Source: Neobacillus sp. DY30 (lineage in GTDB: Bacteria; Bacillota; Bacilli; Bacillales; Cytobacillaceae). Taken from it: a stretch of DNA of 64,000 nt. Position numbers and translations under genes: made by a program. The notes beneath the pieces were generated by a model, which was given only the letters and a program-made list of their open reading frames with translations, was not told the origin of the DNA and ran no database searches. Positions 51,995 to 59,227 of this stretch are shown piece by piece (positions within the stretch are counted from its first letter, which is position 1; each line of letters begins with the position of its first letter). The stretch covers positions 5,834,001-5,898,000 of the forward strand of contig NZ_CP126093.1 in the NCBI RefSeq assembly GCF_030123065.1, written 5' to 3'.

Positions 51995-53305
51995 TTACGC
52001 GTTTAAATCAGTAATATAGCTTTGTACTTCTGTAAAAGCTTCCTCTGCTTCTTTGACACGTTCGATATCTGCGCCCAAAGCCGCTAATTTACCATGGAAG
52101 TTCACATATCCACGGTCTAAATGCTTTAATTCCGTTACGCGCGTATTACCTTCAGAAACCAGCCCTGTTAAAATAAGAGCAGCCGCAGCACGAAGGTCTG
52201 TAGAGGTTACTTCTGCGCCTTGTAAGTTAGAAGGTCCGTTTAAAATAACAGAACGTCCTTCAATCTTAATGTCAGCATTCATCCGGCGGAATTCCTCCAC
52301 ATGCATGAAGCGGTTTTCGAATACCGTTTCCGTAATCATAGATGTTCCATCCGCACGAAGCAGAAGCGCCATCATTTGTGATTGCATATCTGTTGGGAAG
52401 CCCGGATGAGGCATTGTTTTAATATCAACAGCCTTAAGCTTTTCAGGACCGATGACGCGGACGCCATCACCTTCCTCAATAATCGTAACGCCCATTTCTT
52501 CCATTTTTGCAATTAAGGAAGATAGGTGTTCAGGAACAGCACCTTGTACCAATACATTTCCGCGCGTAATCGCACTAGCAACCATGAAAGTTCCAGCTTC
52601 AATACGGTCAGGAATAATATTGTGGTCAGCACCAAACAATACATCGACACCCTCAATACGAAGAGTGCCCGTGCCAGCGCCTCGGACATTTGCCCCCATT
52701 TTATTCAAGAAGTTCGCTAGGTCAACGATTTCCGGTTCCTTTGCTACGTTCTCAATGACAGTTGTTCCCTTTGCCAAGGTGGCAGCCATCATAATATTTT
52801 CGGTTGCACCAACACTTGGGAAATCCAAGTAAATCTTTGCACCTTTTAAGCGGCCATCAACCTCCGCTTCGATAAAACCATTTCCAACTTTAACCTTAGC
52901 GCCCATTGCTTCAAAACCTTTAAGGTGCTGATCAATCGGTCTAGAACCAATCGCACATCCGCCTGGCAATGCTACACGTGCACGGCCATTGCGCGCGAGT
53001 AAAGAGCCCATCACGAGGACAGATGCACGCATTTTACGAACATATTCAAACGGCGCTTCTTCTTTCAACACTCTAGATGCATCAACGACAACTGTATTAT
53101 TGTCAAAGCCAACCTCTGCATTCAGGTTGCGCAATACTTCATTAATTGTGTATACATCGGAGAGTGTAGGTACATCACGAATTACACTTTTTCCGTCACT
53201 TGCTAATAATGTGGCAGCGAGTACAGGCAGGACCGCATTTTTTGCGCCTTCTACTTTAACGGTTCCATATAGCCTTTTTCCGCCGCGGACGATGATCTTT
53301 TCCAA
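51995..53305 (-). CDS. murA: UDP-GlcNAc 1-carboxyvinyltransferase MurA
   Basis: The 436-residue enzyme carries out the first committed step of peptidoglycan synthesis, joining phosphoenolpyruvate to UDP-GlcNAc. Lys22 and Asn23 in EGAKNAVLP and the catalytic Cys117 in PGGCAIGSRP are present; Cys there means fosfomycin sensitivity is expected. It starts at TTG 53305 with GGAGGGG 7 nt upstream. The order ywzB-ywmB-murA-spoIID identifies the murAA locus. Confidence 0.96.
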   Translation of the reverse strand: MEKIIVRGGKRLYGTVKVEGAKNAVLPVLAATLLASDGKSVIRDVPTLSDVYTINEVLRNLNAEVGFDNNTVVVDASRVLKEEAPFEYVRKMRASVLVMGSLLARNGRARVALPGGCAIGSRPIDQHLKGFEAMGAKVKVGNGFIEAEVDGRLKGAKIYLDFPSVGATENIMMAATLAKGTTVIENVAKEPEIVDLANFLNKMGANVRGAGTGTLRIEGVDVLFGADHNIIPDRIEAGTFMVASAITRGNVLVQGAVPEHLSSLIAKMEEMGVTIIEEGDGVRVIGPEKLKAVDIKTMPHPGFPTDMQSQMMALLLRADGTSMITETVFENRFMHVEEFRRMNADIKIEGRSVILNGPSNLQGAEVTSTDLRAAAALILTGLVSEGNTRVTELKHLDRGYVNFHGKLAALGADIERVKEAEEAFTEVQSYITDLNA

Positions 53306-53337
53306 GAGTATTCCCCTCCGCGTCCATTTTCTCTATA

Positions 53338-54084
53338 TTAATATTCAATCGTAATGATTGGTGTGCCAACTACAATGGTAGTCTTCGCGCCCAATCCTTC
53401 GGAGCGTATCCCAATTTGTAAATTCATGTCCCGAGCTATGGAGTCTGAAAACATTGGCGAGTTCGCCGATACAGACATGAAATTATCCTCTTTTAACGCT
53501 TCGATTTCTTTTGCACCAAAAATTTCCATTAACTCATTTGTAATAGTCGGAACAGCTTTATCCATCTTATCACTGATACTGCCCTTCATACCAGAGAAAA
53601 TTGTTGGATTTTCTCGAAATATGTCAGAAAGCCTATTTTTGACTTGATCCTTCGTGAAAAAGGACTCCATCTCCTTATTCCACTCGTCACCGCTGACCCT
53701 ATATACTATATACGCATTAACAGGTTGTTTTGTGTGGGTTGCCATCATTTGAAGCATTTCTTTGTGGTGTTTAGAAGTTGGAGATACTGCTGTTACTTCC
53801 CATTTTTCGCTGGTCTTACTTGTGGACCAATCCCAATCAGGAAACTTTTGCTGAAGCTCCTTAACATATTCCTGCACTTCTTTCTCTGTAGTCAGGTCAA
53901 CCAAATGCTCCCGTGCATAAAACGACCATTCTTCGAGCAAAATATCTTCTGTTTGAAAAGCGTCAGCGATTTTTACCAAATCCGGCTCACCGCTGGCTGC
54001 CGTTAACCGGCTGCCAAGTACCGCCATCAAACCTACAACCATCATTAAACTTATGCTAAAAAGTACCTTTGTTTTTCTCTTCAT
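53338..54084 (-). CDS. ywmB: YwmB-family exported protein
   Basis: The 248-residue protein has an N-terminal signal or membrane anchor (about residues 8-28). The rest matches the YwmB family in position and in features such as the final AKTTIVVGTPIITIEY. The function is not established. It lies 33 nt before murA and could be cotranscribed with it. GGGGGGAG precedes the ATG. Confidence 0.85.
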   Translation of the reverse strand: MKRKTKVLFSISLMMVVGLMAVLGSRLTAASGEPDLVKIADAFQTEDILLEEWSFYAREHLVDLTTEKEVQEYVKELQQKFPDWDWSTSKTSEKWEVTAVSPTSKHHKEMLQMMATHTKQPVNAYIVYRVSGDEWNKEMESFFTKDQVKNRLSDIFRENPTIFSGMKGSISDKMDKAVPTITNELMEIFGAKEIEALKEDNFMSVSANSPMFSDSIARDMNLQIGIRSEGLGAKTTIVVGTPIITIEY

Positions 54085-54360
54085 CTCTACTCTCCCCCCT
54101 TACTACCATTGTTACCAAGGGGAGGAATAGCATACTTGGGAAATGTCGACACTTTTGGACAAGCTTTTTGAAGCAAAAGATCTCTCTCGAAAAATTATCT
54201 TTTTCCAGCGGCAGATAGGTTCAAGCATTTGTTTTTCGAAGTCTCTCGATATATCCATCTATTTTCTAAGTTGTTAACTTTTTGTTGTAGATTGCACTTT
54301 TTTTCACACACAAAGAGAATTGTACTCAATTTTTCTCAAAAAAGATACATGCTTGAAGAC

Positions 54361-54615
54361 CTAAATTTTTTCCAGTTGTATGTATTGTAAGATTAAAGGC
54401 AGCTGCCTTGACCACAAAAGGTAGTCTAGGAAGAAGTTACTAACCGACGATCCAATAATAATCGCCAATAATATATACAATAAACGCGCTTGAAAAACAT
54501 GATTAGGCTTCAACAACTTATCCAAGCGTATCGACTGCAGCGCCCACCACGCCAAAGCAATAAACACCAGATGAGAAAAAATACTCAACAAAGCAATCTG
54601 TCCAAAGTTCTCCAT
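54361..54615 (-). CDS. ywzB: DUF1146/YwzB-family membrane protein
   Basis: The 84-residue protein has two membrane helices (about residues 6-28 and 44-66) and the DUF1146 style (WWALQSIRLDKLL). In B. subtilis ywzB follows the ATP synthase operon and precedes ywmB. Here no atp genes lie upstream within the window; small stress genes and repeats are found instead. AAGGAGG precedes the ATG. Confidence 0.85.
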   Translation of the reverse strand: MENFGQIALLSIFSHLVFIALAWWALQSIRLDKLLKPNHVFQARLLYILLAIIIGSSVSNFFLDYLLWSRQLPLILQYIQLEKI

Positions 54616-54634
54616 TACACCCTCCTTCGGTGTT

Positions 54635-54647
54635 GGTGCCTGTCACC
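54635..54647. repeat. Dispersed 13-mer upstream of ywzB
   Basis: An exact GGTGCCTGTCACC copy is followed by GTTTATGCAA. The copy at 43447 is followed by the nearly identical ATTTATGCAA, so the two share a longer flank. Confidence 0.85.
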
Positions 54648-54747
54648 GTTTATGCAAAATACTGCTTTTATGCATGAAATAGTGCATACCATATTGACGG
54701 ATGAAACCTTGAAAAGTTTCGCTTTTATTATAGCAAATTTTTAACGC

Positions 54748-54801
54748 ATTAACTGCCTAAACACTGGTTGTGTGTGAAAAATCAGTGTTTAGGCAGTTAA
54801 T
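54748..54801. repeat. Perfect 19-bp inverted repeat
   Basis: ATTAACTGCCTAAACACTG (54748-54766) and its exact complement (54783-54801) surround a 16-nt loop. No clear T run follows on either strand. It lies just past the end of the 59-residue gene and may end its transcript. Confidence 0.8.
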
Positions 54802-54816
54802 AGGTAAGTGGGAAGT

Positions 54817-54996
54817 TTAGATTCCATTCCAGATCCTGCTGATTCTTAATGGAACGTAAACTCTGTCTCCGTGTATCTCCTTATGAATGATTGGTTTTTT
54901 AAAATACTGCATGAGTGACTGGCTCTCACTATTGTTACGTCTTGCTCTTTGCCGCATTCCTTTTAGTTTCTCTATACTTTGATTAGACTTTTTCAT
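54817..54996 (-). CDS. 59-residue basic small protein
   Basis: An open frame of 59 codons starts MKKSNQSIEKLKGMRQRARR and ends VPLRISRIWNGI. It is strongly basic, with no membrane segment, so it could bind nucleic acid. GATGAGGTG lies 7 nt before the ATG, and a 19-bp hairpin follows the stop. I do not recognise the family. Confidence 0.6.
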   Translation of the reverse strand: MKKSNQSIEKLKGMRQRARRNNSESQSLMQYFKKPIIHKEIHGDRVYVPLRISRIWNGI

Positions 54997-55029
54997 TATT
55001 TTTCACCTCATCCTTTTTTTATTAATTTA

Positions 55030-55356
55030 TTAAGCCGACTTCGTTGCAACGACAACGACTTTTCCATGGTCCATTTGTTCTTCACAACGCTCTGCTGCCG
55101 CTTTTGATAACCCCAGTGATTCTAACTTCGAACGGAGCTCATCCCCTCTGGAACGAAAAACATTGGCGAAGGATTCAAAGACTCCCTGCTCTCCAACACC
55201 AACCGCGCTTATGTCCAGTGCGTCTGTCAGGTGTTCAGTTCGGTTTTCGTCATGAGCGAATAGATAAATTTCATCCTTTGTGAATCCCTCCATCATGAAA
55301 TCCGTGATTTCCTTTTTAGCCTGAACTCCATTTTCTACGATTTTTACGTTTTCCAT
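55030..55356 (-). CDS. General-stress protein, YflT/17M-like family
   Basis: The 108-residue soluble protein (MENVKIVENGVQAKKEIT...) resembles the small general-stress family (heat-induced stress protein YflT). A predicted ferredoxin-like fold includes VENGVQAKKEITDFM and KDEIYLFAHD. The ATG at 55356 has GGAGG 7 nt upstream. A sigma-B-like promoter (55421-55446) precedes it, and two other sigma-B promoters lie next door, so it is probably induced by stress. Confidence 0.78.
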   Translation of the reverse strand: MENVKIVENGVQAKKEITDFMMEGFTKDEIYLFAHDENRTEHLTDALDISAVGVGEQGVFESFANVFRSRGDELRSKLESLGLSKAAAERCEEQMDHGKVVVVATKSA

Positions 55357-55420
55357 GTTTATTCCTCCTCGCGCGTTACGCATGATCTATTTTGCTGATG
55401 TCTCAGCTTGTACCAGTTAT

Positions 55421-55446
55421 ATATCCGCTCTTTAAACGAACGAAAC
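55421..55446 (-). promoter_or_regulatory. Sigma-B-type promoter, minus strand
   Basis: On the minus strand GTTTCG and GGATAT are separated by 14 nt, close to the sigma-B pattern GTTT-N13-15-GGGWAT. It is about 65 nt before the stress protein start. Confidence 0.6.
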
Positions 55447-55469
55447 CTATTTATCTAAAATTCTATTTA

Positions 55470-55494
55470 GTTTAATGATTAACATTTTGGGTAT
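55470..55494 (+). promoter_or_regulatory. Sigma-B promoter
   Basis: GTTTAA-N13-GGGTAT is a full consensus match, 43 nt before the 69-residue gene. Confidence 0.82.
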
Positions 55495-55537
55495 ATACCT
55501 TTTAGTTATTTAAATAAGGATTAATTGGAGGGGTAAG

Positions 55538-55747
55538 ATGAAAACTAAAGCAGAGTTAATTACTAAAATAAGTTTGTTAAAACGAAAAATCGATCAGTGT
55601 TTGGATGAGCGGGATCAGGAAGCATTTAATCGATTAACCTTTGAATTGAGAGTTTGCCAGCGTTACCTCGAAACGCGTATGAATACCACTGAGACGAGTA
55701 TAAAGGAGCGATTGGAACAAAATCGCGATAAGTTTTTTTATTTATAA
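55538..55747 (+). CDS. 69-residue coiled-coil small stress protein
   Basis: The small soluble protein has alternating charged helices (LLKRKIDQCLDERDQEAFNRLTFELRVCQ), a pattern like the IDEAL motif of some Bacillus regulators. GGAGGGG lies 4 nt before the ATG. A consensus sigma-B promoter lies upstream. The stop is followed at once by the sigma-B promoter of the next gene. The function is unknown; the IDEAL resemblance is weak. Confidence 0.72.
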   Translation: MKTKAELITKISLLKRKIDQCLDERDQEAFNRLTFELRVCQRYLETRMNTTETSIKERLEQNRDKFFYL

Positions 55748-55772
55748 GTTTAGCCGCTGTCATTTCGGGTAT
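55748..55772 (+). promoter_or_regulatory. Sigma-B promoter of the GlsB/YeaQ-like gene
   Basis: GTTTAG-N13-GGGTAT, starting right after the previous gene's stop and ending 41 nt before the next ATG. Confidence 0.82.
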
Positions 55773-55813
55773 TTACTAACCATACTCATTGAAAACAGAA
55801 AGGAGAGAATTTT

Positions 55814-56065
55814 ATGGGATTTATTTGGTCATTAATTATTGGAGGAATTATCGGATGGTTAGCAGGATTAATTCTGGGGCGTGATGTTCCTGGAGGAGTC
55901 ATCGGAAATATTATCGCAGGTTTCATCGGGGCCTGGATTGGATCAGCTTTAGGCAACTGGGGACCTGAAATTGGAGGATTTTATATTTTACCAGCACTCC
56001 TAGGTGCCATTGTCATCGTGCTAATTGTGAGCATGGTATTGCGAATGATTAGAAAAAGAGCATAA
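55814..56065 (+). CDS. GlsB/YeaQ/YmgE-family stress membrane protein
   Basis: The 83-residue protein has three membrane helices with glycine-rich packing (IIGGIIGWLAGLILG, GGVIGNIIAGFIGAWIGSALG). This family responds to general and acid stress. AAAGGAGAG precedes the ATG. A sigma-B promoter in front supports stress control. A terminator follows. Confidence 0.9.
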   Translation: MGFIWSLIIGGIIGWLAGLILGRDVPGGVIGNIIAGFIGAWIGSALGNWGPEIGGFYILPALLGAIVIVLIVSMVLRMIRKRA

Positions 56066-56081
56066 TATAGAACGACGAATA

Positions 56082-56106
56082 GACTGCAAATTTTGCAGTC
56101 TTTTTT
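56082..56106 (+). terminator. Terminator of the GlsB/YeaQ-like gene
   Basis: GACTGCAAA pairs perfectly with TTTGCAGTC, then six T. Confidence 0.9.
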
Positions 56107-56129
56107 ACTGTTTAGAATTACATCATGCA

Positions 56130-56730
56130 GGTGCGGCGGAATTTGTTAGGCAGATAAACTAAGCAAAAATGCAGATAAAATGAAATCTATGCAGGTAAGC
56201 AAACCAATTCCGCAGGTAAGGAACTTATTTTGGCAGGTACAGGGTTTTTGATATAAAGAGGTAACTCAAAAACTGAACCTAATCCAGAAATAAAGCTTAA
56301 TTTCGAGTGACATATCCATATATAGGAAAATAAAATACATGAGCCAGGCCACAGCCTGGCTTTTTAATTGGTGAGGTTTGCGGCGGAATTTGTTAGGCAG
56401 ATAAACTAAGCAAAAATGCAGATAAAATGAAATCTATGCAGGTAAGCAAACCAAATCGGCAGGTAAGGACCTCATTTTGGCAGGTAGAAGGTTTTTCACA
56501 AAAATGGTAACTTAAAAAACGCAGCTAAATCTAGAAACCACGCTTATTTTCGCCCCAAATTATACATCTATACGAAAAAGCAAAACCTAAGCCAGGCTTA
56601 GGTTTTGCTTGCTGAATTTGTTAGGCAGATAAACAAAACAAAAATGCAGGTAAAATGAATTCTATGCAGGTAATCAAATGAAATTCGCAGGTAGAGAACA
56701 AAATCCCGCAGGTAAAATAATTTTCATCAA
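56130..56730 (+). repeat. Repeat cluster C: three iteron arrays
   Basis: Heptamers start at 56150, 56171 (both GCAGATA), 56191, 56212, 56233; 56397, 56418 (GCAGATA), 56438, 56459, 56480; and 56625 (GCAGATA), 56646, 56666, 56687, 56708. Spacing is 21-20-21-21 in all three. Hairpins between arrays are strong here: AGCCAGGC-CACA-GCCTGGCT with five T after array 1, and CCTAAGCC/GGCTTAGG with four T after array 2. The cluster lies between the convergent GlsB/YeaQ-like and cardiolipin synthase genes. Confidence 0.92.
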
Positions 56731-56775
56731 AAGCTCAATTACAATAAGCCCAAATGTAACCCCGCCAATACTCAG

Positions 56776-58275
56776 TTACAACACCCCGGAAAACAACCTA
56801 GCAAAAGACTCCTTCCATTTGACACCTAAGCCCCTCTTATAAAAGGCAACCGGTCTCACCCGCCTGCATTCTTTAAGGTCCTCTTCAAAATGACTCGCCA
56901 GGACATCAATACTGGAAGTGCCTGTTAGAAATAAATTTACCTCAAAATTCAAATGAAAGCTGCGCTGATCCATATTTGCGGTTCCAATCGTGGCCATGTT
57001 GCCATCAACAATGATGACCTTCTTATGTAAGAAGCCTTTTTGGTAGGTGTAAATTTCAATACCTGCACGAAGGAGGGTCGGAAAGTAGGATTGAGTGGCA
57101 TATTGGGTTAGAAAACCATCATTGCTCTCAGGAACCATGAGCCGAACTTGAATTCCCTTTTTTGCTGCCACACGCAGCGCCGTCATAATGGTCTGGCTTG
57201 GAATAAAGTATGGTGTCGCAATCCAGATTGATTTTCTTGCACTTGAAATCATCGCATAAAAATGATCCCCCATGTCCCTTGTTTCCGGTCCACTCGCGAC
57301 CACGTGGACGAGACCCTCACCCGCTAATGGCACCGGCTGAAGATAGCGGCGATCTTCAAACAACGCTTCTCCGCACACATATTTCCAATCCAATAAAAAA
57401 ACGGCATGCAGTGTCTGGACAGCCTCACCTTCCAGCAAAACATGCGTATCACACCAAAAACCAAACTTGTCATCCTCGCCAAGGTATTCAACTCCCACAT
57501 TCAATCCGCCGACAAATCCAATTTTTCCATCAATCACAATAATTTTTCGATGATTACGGAAATTAAACTTTTGCGTAAACCAACCGGAAATCAGCGGCAG
57601 AAAAGGGTGAACCTGAATCCCGGATTCCGCCATCTTCCTTTTATCCTGTTCGGAAAGGGCAAAACTGCCAAACGCGTCATAAATCAGCCTGACCTCCACC
57701 CCTTCCTTTACTTTAGCAGTCAAGATCTCCATCAGCTCCTGCCCGAGCCGATCATAACGAAAAATATAATACTCTAAATGAATAAATTCCTTCGCCTCTT
57801 TTAACCTCTGTTTCACCTCTTGAAAGGTTTCTTGCCCGTTTTTTAAAATTTTCGTCTTCGTATTCTGGCTTTGATTGGTTAACGTCACCCGTTCAAGATA
57901 GCTGACAAATCCTCTTTGATGTTCATTGAGCGTGATTGGCGCCTCATCGAGCTCCTTTTTTTTACCTATTGCCTCAAAGAACTCGCGGTCGCTTGCACGC
58001 TTACTTTTAAAAAGTTCCCCTTTAAATAGCATTTGCCCTGAATATATGTAGAAAATATAGCCTGCAACCGGCAACAATATTAACAGGCATGTCCATAAAA
58101 GCGTTCTCGGTACAGGACGATTCTGCAGCCATAGCTCTGCTACACTATATAAAATAATACCTATATACAAACTAATACCTATTACTTTCCACCAGATAGG
58201 GAATCTCGTAAAAAGAACCATCCAGGAGAAGAAAAACATCAACATGACAAAGAAGATTTCGATTCTTATTTTCAT
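56776..58275 (-). CDS. cls: Cardiolipin synthase
   Basis: The 499-residue enzyme joins two phosphatidylglycerols to give cardiolipin at the membrane. It has two N-terminal membrane helices (about residues 7-25 and 53-75) and two phospholipase-D HKD motifs (HRKIIVIDGKIGFVGG and HKKVIIVDGNMATIGT). GAGGG lies 7 nt before the ATG. It stands alone between repeat cluster C and the stress regulators. Bacilli often have several cls genes; this one cannot be singled out by name. Confidence 0.93.
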   Translation of the reverse strand: MKIRIEIFFVMLMFFFSWMVLFTRFPIWWKVIGISLYIGIILYSVAELWLQNRPVPRTLLWTCLLILLPVAGYIFYIYSGQMLFKGELFKSKRASDREFFEAIGKKKELDEAPITLNEHQRGFVSYLERVTLTNQSQNTKTKILKNGQETFQEVKQRLKEAKEFIHLEYYIFRYDRLGQELMEILTAKVKEGVEVRLIYDAFGSFALSEQDKRKMAESGIQVHPFLPLISGWFTQKFNFRNHRKIIVIDGKIGFVGGLNVGVEYLGEDDKFGFWCDTHVLLEGEAVQTLHAVFLLDWKYVCGEALFEDRRYLQPVPLAGEGLVHVVASGPETRDMGDHFYAMISSARKSIWIATPYFIPSQTIMTALRVAAKKGIQVRLMVPESNDGFLTQYATQSYFPTLLRAGIEIYTYQKGFLHKKVIIVDGNMATIGTANMDQRSFHLNFEVNLFLTGTSSIDVLASHFEEDLKECRRVRPVAFYKRGLGVKWKESFARLFSGVL

Positions 58276-58334
58276 CCAGTTTCCCTCACAGTCTTTTTAA
58301 AAAGAAATACCCTTCCAGGCACCCTATCAAACAT

Positions 58335-58364
58335 AAAAAGACGCCTGGCTAAGCTCAGGCGTCT
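58335..58364 (-). terminator. Terminator of the rsbK-rsbM operon
   Basis: On the minus strand AGACGCCTG pairs perfectly with CAGGCGTCT and is followed by five T. It overlaps the methyltransferase stop. Confidence 0.9.
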
Positions 58365-59227
58365 ACTTTTTTTCGATATATCTTTTCACTAGAATTAAAT
58401 TCAATATATTTCATACCCTTTGGCATTCCTAGAATCGATTCTTTACTTCCCAGTCCAATGAATCCGCCTTCTGCCAAGCTGTCATAAAAAAGTCCATGCA
58501 CCTGCTGCTGGAGGGTGCTGTCAAAATAAATCATGACATTGCGGCATAAAATCACATGAAATTCATTAAATGAGCTGTCACTCACCAAATTGTGCTGGGC
58601 AAACGTGAGGTTCTCGGTCAAGCTGGGTGAAAAATAAGCAAATTGATGGTCGGTAGAATAATACTCGGAAAACGCCATTTTTCCGCCCGCTTTTAAGTAA
58701 TTTTTCGTATATTGCTGCATTTTTTTGAGCGGGAACGCACCCTTTTGCGCCGCCGTCAGCGCTTTTTCATTCATGTCTGTGGCGTAGATTTTCGTTTTCG
58801 CCGACAGACCCTCCTCCTGAAGCAGGATCGCCATAGAGTAAACTTCCTCACCCGTAGCGCAGCCCGCATGCCAAATCCTGATTTCAGGAAGCTCCCGCAG
58901 CAACGGGACCACCTCGTTACGAAAGACGGCAAAGAAACTAGGGTCACGATACATTTCCGTCATCCGGATGGAAAAATCATTTAGCAGCCGTTCCAAAACG
59001 CCGGGTTCGTGGAGCACTTTTTCCAATAAAGCTGTAATGGTTGGCAGCCTCTCCGCCTTCATCCGGTTTAAAATCCGTCTGCCAATCGAACCCCTGACAT
59101 AGCCCCGGAAGTCATATCCATACATTTGATACAAGCCTTCCAGCAGTAATTTGATTTCTATTTCCTGAAGCTCATTTGGCTCTTGCAGATTGATATCTGT
59201 TACGATCTCTTTGGTTGTTTCGTTCAA
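58355..59227 (-). CDS. rsbM: CheR-type methyltransferase, RsbM-like
   Basis: The 290-residue enzyme has the CheR N-terminal helical domain and a SAM-binding fold (WHAGCATGEEVYSMAILL, about residues 119-136; later CRNVMIYFD). CheR enzymes methylate receptor glutamates. No chemotaxis gene is nearby. It overlaps the hybrid kinase gene by 4 nt, as rsbM does beside rsbK in the B. cereus group, where it methylates RsbK and dampens sigma-B activation. The gene name rests on that context. Confidence 0.82.
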   Translation of the reverse strand: MNETTKEIVTDINLQEPNELQEIEIKLLLEGLYQMYGYDFRGYVRGSIGRRILNRMKAERLPTITALLEKVLHEPGVLERLLNDFSIRMTEMYRDPSFFAVFRNEVVPLLRELPEIRIWHAGCATGEEVYSMAILLQEEGLSAKTKIYATDMNEKALTAAQKGAFPLKKMQQYTKNYLKAGGKMAFSEYYSTDHQFAYFSPSLTENLTFAQHNLVSDSSFNEFHVILCRNVMIYFDSTLQQQVHGLFYDSLAEGGFIGLGSKESILGMPKGMKYIEFNSSEKIYRKKVDA

